The notes under the pieces were generated by a model. It was not told the DNA's origin, did not search any database, and saw only the letters and a list, made by a program, of their open reading frames with translations. Below, piece after piece: positions 1 to 8,577 of a stretch of DNA of 64,000 nt. The DNA is taken from contig NZ_AP027080.1 in assembly GCF_030295405.1 (NCBI RefSeq), forward strand, positions 434,001 to 498,000. Direction: 5' to 3'. The position numbers and the translations under genes were made by a program. This stretch comes from Mesoterricola silvestris. GTDB taxonomy: Bacteria; Acidobacteriota; Holophagae; Holophagales; Holophagaceae. The number at the start of each line of letters is the position of its first letter. The stretch's first letter is position 1.

Positions 1-113
1 ACCCTAAAGAAATATTTCGTTAATTCGATAAATTATCATCGATCAAAATGGGATACATATTAATTATGTTTACAATATATATCAAATATCTTCAACCGAT
101 ATGATTCTTTCCA

Positions 114-142
114 TTGACATCCGCATTCCCATTGAGTTAGAT
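114..142 (+). promoter_or_regulatory. sigma70-like promoter candidate for the polysaccharide operon
   Basis: A perfect TTGACA (114-119) is followed after 17 bases by TTAGAT (137-142). The -35 is consensus, the -10 is a 3/6 match and the spacing is optimal. It would give an untranslated leader of about 210 bases that includes the motif shared with 17244-17280. A second promoter inside the AT-rich stretch 185-210 is possible. Confidence 0.4.
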
Positions 143-190
143 TTGCCGCCATAGGTCCGTGCCGTCGCGGATTATTCTAATACACATATG

Positions 191-222
191 TATTTAAATA
201 TTAAATAACCTAACCTTATCCA
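191..222 (+). promoter_or_regulatory. shared leader motif, copy 1
   Basis: TATTTAAATA (a perfect AT palindrome, 191-200) and, 9 bases later, CTAACCTTATCCA (210-222). The same 10-mer and the same 13-mer occur in the same order at 17244-17253 and 17268-17280, upstream of the secreted-protein pair, with a 14-base gap. An exact 13-base match between two promoter-proximal regions is unlikely by chance. A common regulator or promoter element is inferred. Confidence 0.5.
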
Positions 223-358
223 CCCATCGGAAACCTCTATCCCCAACTGCTCATGCGTCTATCCCGGCTCTGCTCCGGACGACGTGATTTTCCCTGTTGC
301 CCTCGCCGCCCACCCGGGCCGGGGGGGCTACCCCTTCATCAAAAGGATGGTAATCGCC

Positions 359-2308
359 ATGTGGGGAATCGACTGCATCCCGAAGCCCGGACCGTCTTCC
401 GCCCTCTCCTGGGGGAGGCTCCACAAGGCCCCCTGGGTGCGGCGGGGCGGGAAGCTCCTGCTGGACGCGGGACTGGCGGTCCTCGCCTGGGCGCTGGCGG
501 AAGCGGCGGGGGAACAGGTGGAGCCCTTCCCGGGGAGCCTGGTCTTCTTCGTGAGCCTGGCCCTGGCCGTGAATCTCGCCCGGCAGCTCACGGCCCAGCA
601 TTACCGGCTCATGGGCCTGCGGGATGCCAAGGCGATCCTGTACGCGGACCTGGTCCTCATCCTGGCCTCCCTGGCCTTCTGCGCCCTCCGCCAGGAGGGG
701 CCGGTGGCGGGCGAAGGCGTCTTCCTGGGGGCCAGCCTGCTCTGCGGGGTGCTCTGGTTCCTGGCGCGGATCCTGGTGGGAACCCTGGTGGGGTACCGGC
801 CCGGGGACACCCCCTTCACGGAGCGGGCCCTCATCGTGGGGGCGGGGCGGGCGGGGCTCCGGCTCTGCCAGGAGGTGCGGGAGCATCCCAAGGTCCGGTT
901 CCAGGTGGTGGGCTTCGTGGACGACGCCCCCGACAAGCAGGGGGTGCGCATCGAGGGGGTGCCCGTGCTGGGCGCCACGGGGCAGCTGCGGGAGCTCGTG
1001 CGGGACCGGGGCATCTCCGTGGTGATCCTGGGGCCGGCCAGCGCCCCGGGTCCCCGGGCGCGGGAGCTCTGCCGGGAGGTGCAGGCCCTGGGCGTGAAGG
1101 TCCGGACCGTGCCGGGCATCCTGGACTTTGTGGGGGAACGGCCCTGGAGGGCCCAGGGGCGGGAGGTGGCCATCGAGGAGCTCCTCCGGCGCGAGCCGGT
1201 GGTCCTGGACGCTTCGGCCATCCGCAGGGCGCTGGAAGGAAGGGTGTCCCTCATCACGGGGGCGGGGGGCTCCATCGGAAGCGAACTCGCCCGCAGGGTG
1301 GCGGCCTGCGGACCCAGCCGGGTGGTCCTCCTGGGCCGTGGCGAGAACAGCCTCTGGGAGATCGAGGGGGACCTGGCCCGCAGGTTCCCGGGCCTTCCCG
1401 TGGAGGTGGCCCTCTGCGACGTGCGGGATCCGGCCAGGCTCCGCCAGGTCTTCGAGGCCTGGCGGCCCCGGGCCGTGTTCCACGCCGCGGCCCACAAGCA
1501 CGTGCCCTACCTGGAAAGGCACCCGGAGGAGGCGGTCATCAACAACATCCTGGGCACGAGGAACGTGCTGGAGGCGGCCCTGGCCGCGGGCACGGCGATC
1601 TTCGTGAACGTATCCACGGACAAGGCGGTGAACCCCGTGAACGCCCTGGGGGTGAGCAAGCGCATCGGGGAGCACCTGGTGACCCTCGCCGCCGGCCACG
1701 CGCCGGCGGGAACCCGGTTCGTGAGCGTCCGGTTCGGCAACGTCCTGGGAAGCCGGGGCAGCGTCATTCCCCTCTTCCGGGAGCAGATCGCCCGGGGGGG
1801 GCCCATCACCGTCACCCACCCGGACATGGTGCGGTACTTCATGACGATCCCGGAGGCCGTCCAACTGGCCCTGCAGGCCGGGATCCTGGGGGAGACCGCC
1901 AAGGTCTTCGCCCTGGACATGGGGGCGCCGGTGCGGATCATGGACCTCGCCCAGGACATGGCGCGCCTTTCGGGCTACAGCGCCGGGGTGGACATCGATA
2001 TCAAGATCACCGGCGCCCGGCCCGGAGAGAAGCTCTTCGAGGAGCTCTTCTCCGACGTGGAGGACCGCAAGGCCGACATCCACGCCAAGGTGTTCGAGGC
2101 CGTGCAGGACCGGCCGGATCCGGAGCTGCTGGAGCGGGGCCTGCGGGCCCTGGAGGCGGCCTCGGCCCTGCCCGAGGGGGAGCGCCAGCGGAGGATCCTC
2201 GTGTGGTTCCGCCGCCTCGTCCCGGCCTACACCCCTTCCCCCGAGGGCCTCGGGCGGTGGCTGGAGGCGCCCAGGGCGGCCGCGGCCTCCGGGGCGGCGC
2301 GCCCCTAG
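359..2308 (+). CDS. membrane nucleotide-sugar 4,6-dehydratase (CapD/WbpM/PglF family)
   Basis: Likely converts UDP-GlcNAc (or a related UDP-HexNAc) to the 4-keto-6-deoxy sugar at the inner membrane, the first step towards amino-dideoxy sugars. The 649-residue product has the long-family layout: about four N-terminal membrane segments (roughly residues 25-150), a Rossmann-like linker domain with GAGRAG (about 160-250), and the catalytic SDR domain starting near 296 with GAGGSIG. The STDK stretch (S419-K422) and the LGVSK stretch (L430-K434) mark the active site. As in other long members the usual Tyr is absent; here the position is Leu rather than the common Met. ATG 359 is preferred over ATG 347 and an upstream ATG at 284 because AGGATGG lies a suitable distance before it. 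It is the first gene of the operon and the next gene follows after 2 bases. Confidence 0.85.
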   Translation: MWGIDCIPKPGPSSALSWGRLHKAPWVRRGGKLLLDAGLAVLAWALAEAAGEQVEPFPGSLVFFVSLALAVNLARQLTAQHYRLMGLRDAKAILYADLVLILASLAFCALRQEGPVAGEGVFLGASLLCGVLWFLARILVGTLVGYRPGDTPFTERALIVGAGRAGLRLCQEVREHPKVRFQVVGFVDDAPDKQGVRIEGVPVLGATGQLRELVRDRGISVVILGPASAPGPRARELCREVQALGVKVRTVPGILDFVGERPWRAQGREVAIEELLRREPVVLDASAIRRALEGRVSLITGAGGSIGSELARRVAACGPSRVVLLGRGENSLWEIEGDLARRFPGLPVEVALCDVRDPARLRQVFEAWRPRAVFHAAAHKHVPYLERHPEEAVINNILGTRNVLEAALAAGTAIFVNVSTDKAVNPVNALGVSKRIGEHLVTLAAGHAPAGTRFVSVRFGNVLGSRGSVIPLFREQIARGGPITVTHPDMVRYFMTIPEAVQLALQAGILGETAKVFALDMGAPVRIMDLAQDMARLSGYSAGVDIDIKITGARPGEKLFEELFSDVEDRKADIHAKVFEAVQDRPDPELLERGLRALEAASALPEGERQRRILVWFRRLVPAYTPSPEGLGRWLEAPRAAAASGAARP

Positions 2309-2310
2309 CC

Positions 2311-3252
2311 ATGCGGACCCCCTCCCTTCCCCCCGGCCTGCGCAGGCCCCTGGCCCTCGCCCTCCTGGCGGGGCTGGCGGCGGCGGGGCTCTCGTCCCTC
2401 CTGCCCGACCAGTTCCGGGCCGAGGTCCGCATCCTGCCCGACGCCGGGCACGCGGGTCCCCAGAATCACGCCGGCATCTGGGCGCCCACGGCGCCCCCGG
2501 TGGGACCCGGGACGCGGGAGGACGGGCCCACCGTCATCTACGACGACATCCTGCGGAGCCGGAGGGTGGCCGACGCGGTGCTTTCGGCCACCTACGCCTA
2601 CCGGGACCGGCCGTGGCGCTTCGGCGCCCTCCGGGACCGCCGGGGGACCCTGCTGGAGTACCTGGGCGCCGGGGACCCGGACCGGGCCATGGGCGCCTTC
2701 AGGGGCCTGCTGCGGGTGGAGCGCAATCCCAAGTCGGGCCTGCTCACCCTCACGGCGGAGACCCGGTCCCCCGAGCTGAGCCTCCAGGTGGTGCGCAGGG
2801 CCACGGAGGAGCTGCGCCGGGCGCTGGTGGACCTGGCCCAGGCCGAGGGCCGGAACCGGGCCCGGACCGCCCGGGAGCGGCTGGAGGAGGTGGGCGTCAT
2901 CTGCTCCGGGAAGGACGAGGCCTTCCGGCGGTTCCAGGACGCCAACCGCAACTGGGAGACCAGCGCCGCCCCCGACCTCCGCTTCCAGGGGGAGCGCCTG
3001 CGGGGGCAGGTGGCCCTGTGGAGGCGCGTCCAGGAGAACCTCACCCTCAACCAGGAGCAGGCCCTGCTGGAGGCCCGCAACGACGCCCAGACGCTCCTGG
3101 TCCTGGACGCCGGCGACCTGCCCCGGGCCAAGAGCCGTCCCCACCGGTCCTTCATCGTGTTCGGAGCCATGGTCGTCACCGGCACGGCCACCTGGGCCGC
3201 CCTCAACCGAACCAAGGTCCACGACCTTTTCATCGCCAAGGAGAAGCCATGA
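2311..3252 (+). CDS. Wzz-like chain-length determinant / polysaccharide co-polymerase
   Basis: A 313-residue protein with a hydrophobic segment near the N-terminus (about residues 10-32), a long charged, partly helical periplasmic middle (about 35-280) and a second hydrophobic segment near the C-terminus (about 272-292) before a short basic tail. This topology is the Wzz pattern, in which the protein sets the length of chains made by a Wzy polymerase. Sequence similarity to classic Wzz is low, so the call rests mainly on topology and on its position among wbp/wzx/wzy-type genes. No Wzc-like tyrosine kinase domain is attached. Its stop overlaps the next start (ATGA). Confidence 0.6.
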   Translation: MRTPSLPPGLRRPLALALLAGLAAAGLSSLLPDQFRAEVRILPDAGHAGPQNHAGIWAPTAPPVGPGTREDGPTVIYDDILRSRRVADAVLSATYAYRDRPWRFGALRDRRGTLLEYLGAGDPDRAMGAFRGLLRVERNPKSGLLTLTAETRSPELSLQVVRRATEELRRALVDLAQAEGRNRARTARERLEEVGVICSGKDEAFRRFQDANRNWETSAAPDLRFQGERLRGQVALWRRVQENLTLNQEQALLEARNDAQTLLVLDAGDLPRAKSRPHRSFIVFGAMVVTGTATWAALNRTKVHDLFIAKEKP

Positions 3253-4583
3253 GCACCCGCGTTGCCCCGGCCCATGCCGGGGAACTGATCCGGAAAATCG
3301 AGAACCGCACCGCCCTCGTGGGGGTGGTGGGCCTGGGGTACGTGGGCCTTCCCCTGGCGGTGGAAAAGGCCAAGGTGGGCTTCCGGGTGGTCGGCTTCGA
3401 CCGGAACGCCTCCCGGGTGGCCAGCGTCAACATGGGCGTCAACTACATCGACGACGTGCGCGACGCCGAGCTGCGGGACCTGGCGCTGGACCACCGTCGC
3501 CTGGAGGCCACCTCGGAGTGGGCCCGCCTGGCGGAGATGGACGCCATCGTGATCTGCGTCCCGACCCCGCTGACCCGCAACCTGACGCCGGACCTGCAGT
3601 TCGTGGAGGCCGTCACGCGCGAGGTGGCCCGGCGCCTGCGGCCCGGCCAGTTCGTGAGCCTGGAGAGCACCACCTACCCGGGGACGACGGAGGAGCTCAT
3701 CAAGCCCATCCTGGAATCCACGGGCCTTCGGGAGGGCGAGGACTTCCACCTGGCCTTCAGCCCGGAGCGGGTGGACCCCGGCAACAAGCGGTTCACCACC
3801 CGCAACACCAGCAAGGTGGTGGGCGCGGCCGGCCCCGGGAGCCTGGACGTGGCGCTGGCCTTCTACCGGCAGACCATCGTGGACGTGGTCCCCGTCACCT
3901 CCGCCCGGGTGGCGGAGATGGTGAAGGTCTTCGAGAACACCTTCCGGGCGGTGAACATCGCCCTGGTGAACGAGATGGCCATGCTCTGCGACCGCATGGG
4001 CCTGGACGTGTGGGAGGTGCTGGACGCCGCGGGCACCAAGCCCTTCGGCATCATGCCCTTCTACCCGGGGCCCGGGGTGGGGGGGCACTGCATCCCCCTC
4101 GACCCCCACTACCTGGAATGGAAGGCCCGGGAATTCAATTTCAACACCCGCTTCATCGCCCTGGCGGGGGAGATCAACCGCCGCATGCCGGAATTCGTCG
4201 TGGCCAAGGCCATGCGGATCCTCAGCGACCACGGCCTGGGCCTCCTGTCGGCCCGGATCCTGGTGCTGGGCCTGGCCTACAAGAAGGATGTGGCCGACGC
4301 CCGGGAAAGTCCCTGCGCCGAGGTGCTGGGGCTCCTGGCGGAGCGGGGCGCGCGGGTGGAATACCACGATTCCCACGTGCCCCACTTCGGCGACGGGCGC
4401 CTGGACCTGTGCAGCGTGGCCCTCACCGCCGACGCCCTGGACATGGCCGACCTGGTGGTCATCCTCACGGACCACTCGGACGTGGACTACGCCTTCGTCC
4501 TGCGCCACGCGCGGCTCGTCCTGGACACCCGCAACGCGACGCGGGGGATCAAGGCGGACCGGGAAGGGCTGGTGCTCCTGTGA
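3249..4583 (+). CDS. wbpA: UDP-N-acetylglucosamine 6-dehydrogenase (WbpA/WecC-type)
   Basis: NAD-dependent double oxidation of the C6 hydroxyl of a UDP-HexNAc to the uronic acid. The 444 residues show the full three-domain UDP-sugar dehydrogenase: an N-terminal Rossmann fold with GLGYVGLPLA (about 28-37), a central helical domain, the catalytic-cysteine motif GVGGHCIPLDP with C281, and a C-terminal UDP-binding domain containing GLAYKKDVAD. The stretch STTYPGTTEE is typical of the WbpA/WecC/TuaD group. The following genes are oxidoreductase, acyltransferase and aminotransferase, the order of wbpA-B-D-E, which supports UDP-GlcNAc rather than UDP-ManNAc or UDP-Glc as substrate. ATGA overlap with the gene before; its stop overlaps the next GTG. 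Confidence 0.85.
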   Translation: MSTRVAPAHAGELIRKIENRTALVGVVGLGYVGLPLAVEKAKVGFRVVGFDRNASRVASVNMGVNYIDDVRDAELRDLALDHRRLEATSEWARLAEMDAIVICVPTPLTRNLTPDLQFVEAVTREVARRLRPGQFVSLESTTYPGTTEELIKPILESTGLREGEDFHLAFSPERVDPGNKRFTTRNTSKVVGAAGPGSLDVALAFYRQTIVDVVPVTSARVAEMVKVFENTFRAVNIALVNEMAMLCDRMGLDVWEVLDAAGTKPFGIMPFYPGPGVGGHCIPLDPHYLEWKAREFNFNTRFIALAGEINRRMPEFVVAKAMRILSDHGLGLLSARILVLGLAYKKDVADARESPCAEVLGLLAERGARVEYHDSHVPHFGDGRLDLCSVALTADALDMADLVVILTDHSDVDYAFVLRHARLVLDTRNATRGIKADREGLVLL

Positions 4584-5578
4584 GCGCCCCGGTGAAGGTG
4601 GCCGTGGCGGGGGCCGGCGCCTGGGGGCGCAACCACCTGCGCGTGCTCCACGGCCTGGGCGCCCTGGCCGGGGCGGTGGAGGTGTGCGAGGCCTCCCGGG
4701 AGCGGGTGAGGCAGGACTTCCCGGGCCTGCCGGTGTGGGGGTCCCTGGCGGAGGCCTTCCGCCACGGCGGGGCCTTGGACGGGGTGGTCATCGCCACGCC
4801 CGCGCCCACCCATGCGGACCTGGCCGGCGAGGCCCTCCGGGAGGGCCGGGGGGTCCTGGTGGAGAAGCCCATGACCCTGGAGGCCCGCGAAGCGGCGGGC
4901 CTGGTGGACCAGGCGGAAGGGGCGGGGCGGGTGCTCATGGTGGGCCACCTCCTCCTGTACCAGCCCGCGGTGCGCGAACTCAAGCGCCTGCTGGATTCGG
5001 GGATCCTGGGGCGGGTCCACCGGATCCACCAGGAGCGCACCAACCTGGGCCGGGTGCGGTCCACGGAGAGCGCCCTCTGGAGCCTGGCCCCCCACGACGT
5101 GGCGGTGCTCGTCCACCTCATGGGCGAAGCCCCGGTGCGGGTTTCGGCCGATGGCGCGGCCTTCCTGCAGCCCGGCGTCCACGACGACGTCCACCTGGAG
5201 CTGGGCTTCACCGGCGGCCGCAGCGCCCACGTGCACGTCTCCTGGTACTGGCCCGGGCGGGGCCGGGGCCTGCGGGTCCTGGGCGAGCGCGGAATGCTGG
5301 TGTACGACGAGGAGGACCAGAGCCTCGTCCTGCACCGGAAGCGGCTCCACGGGGGCGACTGCCCCCGGCGCCTGGAGACCGTGGACGACGGATCCGTCCG
5401 GGTCTTCGAGGGCCCGGGAGAGGCCCTGCGCCTGGAGGACGAGCACTTCCTCCACTGCCTGGCCACCGGCGCCACCCCCACGAGCGACGGCCGCAGCGGC
5501 CTCGACGTCATCCGGGTCCTGGAGCGGGCCGATGCCCAGCTCCTGGGGGCCCTTCCACCCAGCCTGAAGGAGGCCTGA
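4580..5578 (+). CDS. wbpB: Gfo/Idh/MocA family oxidoreductase (WbpB-like)
   Basis: Expected to oxidise the C3 hydroxyl of UDP-GlcNAcA to the 3-keto sugar with NAD. The 332-residue product has the N-terminal Rossmann motif AGAGAWGRNH (about 9-18), the family EKP motif (E95-K96-P97) and the C-terminal alpha/beta substrate domain. Length matches WbpB/WlbA. The start is GTG at 4580, overlapping the stop of the dehydrogenase, so translation is probably coupled. The specific substrate is inferred from its neighbours. Confidence 0.78.
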   Translation: MSAPVKVAVAGAGAWGRNHLRVLHGLGALAGAVEVCEASRERVRQDFPGLPVWGSLAEAFRHGGALDGVVIATPAPTHADLAGEALREGRGVLVEKPMTLEAREAAGLVDQAEGAGRVLMVGHLLLYQPAVRELKRLLDSGILGRVHRIHQERTNLGRVRSTESALWSLAPHDVAVLVHLMGEAPVRVSADGAAFLQPGVHDDVHLELGFTGGRSAHVHVSWYWPGRGRGLRVLGERGMLVYDEEDQSLVLHRKRLHGGDCPRRLETVDDGSVRVFEGPGEALRLEDEHFLHCLATGATPTSDGRSGLDVIRVLERADAQLLGALPPSLKEA

Positions 5579-6181
5579 ATGAACATCCGAACCGAAACCC
5601 CGCCCTGCGCGGTGCATCCCCTGGCCGTGGTGGACGAAGGCGCCGCCGTGGGCGAGGGCACCCGCATCTGGCATTTCAGCCACGTGTACGGCGGGGCCGT
5701 GATCGGCGCCCACTGCAGCCTGGGCCAGAACGTCATGGTGGCCTCGGGCGTGACCATCGGCGACCACTGCAAGATCCAGAACAACGTCTCCCTCTACGAG
5801 GGGGTCGTGCTGGAGGAATACGTGTTCTGCGGGCCGAGCATGGTCTTCACGAACGTGCGCACCCCCCGCTGCCTCCACCCCCGGAACACCTCGGCCGATT
5901 ACGCGCCCACCCGCGTCAAGCGCGGGGCCAGCATCGGGGCCAACGCCACCGTCGTCTGCGGCGTGACCCTGCACGAAGGCGCCTTCGTGGCCGCCGGGGC
6001 CGTGGTGACCCGGGACGTGCCGCCCTACGCCATGGTGGCGGGGGTCCCGGCCCGCGTGGTGGGCCACATGTGCGAGCGGGGCGAGCGCCTGCGCTTCGAC
6101 GCCGCGGGGCTCGCGCGGACCAGCTACGGGCAGGCCTACCGCCGCAGGGCGGACGGCATCGTGCGCAAGGAGGAGGCATGA
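5579..6181 (+). CDS. wbpD: left-handed beta-helix N-acetyltransferase (WbpD-like)
   Basis: A 200-residue hexapeptide-repeat acyltransferase. Successive hexad repeats such as IGDHCK, IGANAT and VAAGAV run from about residue 15 to 160, and the N-terminal VHPLAVVDEGA and TRIWHFSHV stretches are characteristic of WbpD/WlbB, which acetylates the 3-amino group of UDP-GlcNAc(3N)A using acetyl-CoA. It directly abuts the oxidoreductase (start one base after the stop) and overlaps the aminotransferase start, so it sits in the expected biosynthetic set. Confidence 0.8.
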   Translation: MNIRTETPPCAVHPLAVVDEGAAVGEGTRIWHFSHVYGGAVIGAHCSLGQNVMVASGVTIGDHCKIQNNVSLYEGVVLEEYVFCGPSMVFTNVRTPRCLHPRNTSADYAPTRVKRGASIGANATVVCGVTLHEGAFVAAGAVVTRDVPPYAMVAGVPARVVGHMCERGERLRFDAAGLARTSYGQAYRRRADGIVRKEEA

Positions 6182-7302
6182 GCACCCAGACGCGGATCCC
6201 CAGCCTGGACCTGTCGGGGCCCGTGGAGGCCCTCTGGCCGGAACTCACGGGGGCGACGGAGCGGGTGCTCCGTTCCGCCCACTACATCCTCGGCCCCGAG
6301 GTGGCCGCCTTCGAAAGGGAGGCGGCCGGCTTCCTGGGCACGCGCCACGCGGTGGCCTGCAATTCGGGCACGGACGCCCTGGTGCTGGCCCTGCGGGCCC
6401 TGGGCATCGGGCCCGGGGACGAGGTGATCACCACCCCCTTCACCTTCTTCGCCACGCCCGAGGCCATCAGCAACGTGGGCGCTCAGCCGGTCTTCGTGGA
6501 CATCGATCCGGAGACCTTCAACCTGGATCCCCGCCTCATCGACGCCGCCGTCACCCCCCGCACCCGGGCCCTCCTCCCCGTGCACCTCTTCGGCCTGCCC
6601 TGCGAGATGGCCGGCGTCCTGGGCGCCGCGGCCCGGCACGGGCTCCGGGTGGTGGAGGACTGCGCCCAGAGCTTCGGGGCCCGGTACCACGGCAAGGCCG
6701 CCGGCACCATGGGGCACGCGGGATGCTTCAGTTTCTTCCCCACGAAGAACCTCTCGGGATTCGGCGACGGGGGCCTGGTGGCCACGGACGACGAGGAGCT
6801 CGCCCAGGGGGCGCGGATGCTCCGGGTCCACGGGAGCCGGAAGAAATACCACAACGAGAAGGTGGGGTGCAATTCGCGCCTGGACGAACTGCAGGCCGCG
6901 CTCCTGCGGGTGAAGCTGCCCCGGGTGGAGGCGTGGAACGGGGCCCGGGTCCGGGCGGCGCGGATGTACCAGGACCTCCTGGCCGGGGAGGAGCGCCTCG
7001 TCCTGCCCGGCATCTGCGACGGCCACGTGTTCAACCAGTACACGGTGCGGGTGCGCCGGGGCGCCCCCGACCGGGACCGGGTGAAGGCGCGGCTCCTGGA
7101 GGAGGGCATCGAGACCAACGTGTACTACCCGGTGCCCTGCCACCGCCTTCCCGTCTATGGCCGGAGCCACGCTGGGGTGGTGTGCCCCCGGGCCGAGCGG
7201 GCCGCCGCGGAGGTGCTGAGCCTGCCGTTCTGGCCCAACATGGACGGGGAGGTCCAGGCCCACGTGGCGTCCACCCTCCGCCGCATCCTCGGGGAGGGGT
7301 GA
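6178..7302 (+). CDS. wbpE: DegT/DnrJ/EryC1 sugar aminotransferase (WbpE-like)
   Basis: PLP-dependent aminotransferase that would put the amino group on C3 of the 3-keto uronic acid. Its 374 residues include SGTDALVLAL (phosphate-binding loop, about 62-72), VEDCAQ with the cofactor-contacting Asp, and the PLP lysine K190 in FPTKNLSGFGDGG. The Phe-Gly-Asp after the lysine is common in WbpE/WlbC. With the three preceding genes this completes UDP-GlcNAc(3NAc)A synthesis. No WbpI-type 2-epimerase is seen in the window, so the gluco rather than manno isomer may be the product here. Confidence 0.82.
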   Translation: MSTQTRIPSLDLSGPVEALWPELTGATERVLRSAHYILGPEVAAFEREAAGFLGTRHAVACNSGTDALVLALRALGIGPGDEVITTPFTFFATPEAISNVGAQPVFVDIDPETFNLDPRLIDAAVTPRTRALLPVHLFGLPCEMAGVLGAAARHGLRVVEDCAQSFGARYHGKAAGTMGHAGCFSFFPTKNLSGFGDGGLVATDDEELAQGARMLRVHGSRKKYHNEKVGCNSRLDELQAALLRVKLPRVEAWNGARVRAARMYQDLLAGEERLVLPGICDGHVFNQYTVRVRRGAPDRDRVKARLLEEGIETNVYYPVPCHRLPVYGRSHAGVVCPRAERAAAEVLSLPFWPNMDGEVQAHVASTLRRILGEG

Positions 7303-7305
7303 GGC

Positions 7306-8577
7306 GTGGCTTCCCCCTTCACGGGGTTCCGCCTGAAGGTCCTGCAGGTCGCGGGGGGCACCGCCGTGGCCCAGGGCCTCCTGGTGGCGGCCTCCCCCGT
7401 CCTCACCCGGCTCTACACCCCCGCGGACTTCGGGGTCCTGGTGGTGTACGTGTCCCTGGTCTCGCTGCTGGTGACCGTGGCCTCCCTGCGCTTCGAGCTG
7501 GCGCTCCCGCTGCCCGAGGACGAGGGGGAGGCGGCGGGGCTGCTGCTGCTGTGCGTGGCCCTGGTGGGCCTCACCACGGGCGCGGGGGCCCTGGCCATCC
7601 GGGTCTTCAGGGCGCGGATCCTGGGCTGGATGGGGGAGCCGGGCCTGGGGCCCTACCTCTGGCTCGTGCCCGTGAGCACCCTGGGCGCGGGGCTGTACCA
7701 GGTGTTCACCTGCTGGGCGATCCGGAAGGAGCGCTACGACCGCATCGCCCGCACCCGCGTCACCCAGGGCCTCACCCAGCTCACGGTGCAGGTGGCCGCG
7801 GGCATGCTGGGGCAGGGGCCCGCGGGGCTGCTGGCGGGGGACGCCCTGGGGCGCACCAACGGCACCCGCACCCTGGCCCTCCTGGACTGGCGCCGGGATT
7901 GGGCGAGGGTGCGCAGGGCAAGGCCCGCCGACCTCCTGCGGGCCGCCCGTCGCTACCGGAGCTTCCCCCTCTATTCCAGCGGCACGGCCCTCCTCAACAC
8001 CGTCAACCTGCGCATGCCCGGGCTGCTCCTGGCCATCTGCTACGGCCCGGCCACCGCGGGCTGCTTCGCCCTGGCCCAGCGGGTCTTCGCGCTGCCCAGC
8101 TCCATCATCGGGGAATCGGTGGCCCAGGTGTTCTTCGGGGAATCGGCGCAGCTCAAGGGCGCGAGCCTCATGCCCCTTTTCCGGGGCACCGTGAGCCGCA
8201 TGTTCCTGCTGGGGCTGCCGATCATGGCTCTGTCCTCGGCGGCGGGATGGTTCCTCTTCCCGGCGGTCTTCGGGGCGGCCTGGAAGAGCGCCGGGGTCTT
8301 CCTGGTGGCCATCGCCCCCATGGCCCTGGCCCAGTTCACGGGGGCCTGCGTCTCCAGCGCGCTGGTGGTCCTGGAGCGGCAGGACCTGGCCCTGCTGCGG
8401 GAGGTGATCCGTTCGCTGCTCTTCTTCGGAGGCATCGGGGCGGCCTGGATCCTGAAGTGGGACGCGCCGTGGGCCGTGGGCCTTTTCGGGCTCACGGGGA
8501 CGGTGTCCTACGGCCTCTACGGCTGGATCACCTGGTACGCCATCCGGCGCCACGACCGGAACCCGGAGCGGCCATGA
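7306..8577 (+). CDS. Wzx-like polysaccharide flippase (MOP superfamily)
   Basis: A 423-residue integral membrane protein with about 12 hydrophobic segments and the pattern of O-antigen flippases. The N-terminal stretch VLTRLYTPADFG is the recognisable MOP-type motif after the first helix. It would move undecaprenyl-linked repeat units across the inner membrane. GTG start at 7306, three bases after the aminotransferase stop; the preceding GGGGAGGGG sequence supports it. Its stop overlaps the next ATG. Confidence 0.75.
   Translation: MASPFTGFRLKVLQVAGGTAVAQGLLVAASPVLTRLYTPADFGVLVVYVSLVSLLVTVASLRFELALPLPEDEGEAAGLLLLCVALVGLTTGAGALAIRVFRARILGWMGEPGLGPYLWLVPVSTLGAGLYQVFTCWAIRKERYDRIARTRVTQGLTQLTVQVAAGMLGQGPAGLLAGDALGRTNGTRTLALLDWRRDWARVRRARPADLLRAARRYRSFPLYSSGTALLNTVNLRMPGLLLAICYGPATAGCFALAQRVFALPSSIIGESVAQVFFGESAQLKGASLMPLFRGTVSRMFLLGLPIMALSSAAGWFLFPAVFGAAWKSAGVFLVAIAPMALAQFTGACVSSALVVLERQDLALLREVIRSLLFFGGIGAAWILKWDAPWAVGLFGLTGTVSYGLYGWITWYAIRRHDRNPERP

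Larger units (their letters stand above)
1..358. other. AT-rich leader region upstream of the polysaccharide operon
   Basis: No convincing coding sequence. The first 220 bases are strikingly AT-rich compared with the GC-rich genes beside them, which is typical of a promoter/leader region here. It holds a sigma70-like promoter candidate (114-142), a TATTTAAATA palindrome (191-200) and a 13-base block (210-222) that recurs before the gene at 17410. From about 240 the composition returns to GC-rich. An upstream in-frame ATG at 284 exists, but the better supported start of the first gene is 359. Confidence 0.7.

Noticed and set aside
284-358. Upstream in-frame start at 284 for the 4,6-dehydratase
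   Set aside because: The extra 25 residues are not typical of the family and there is no ribosome site, while ATG 359 has one.
251-3252. Very long open frames on the opposite strand and in other phases over the polysaccharide genes (about 600-1000 residues)
   Set aside because: Their translations are Pro/Gly/Arg/His-rich and lack domains; they are shadows caused by high GC content. The same holds for long frames opposite the acyl-CoA operon, the cbb3 operon and the Ig-domain gene.
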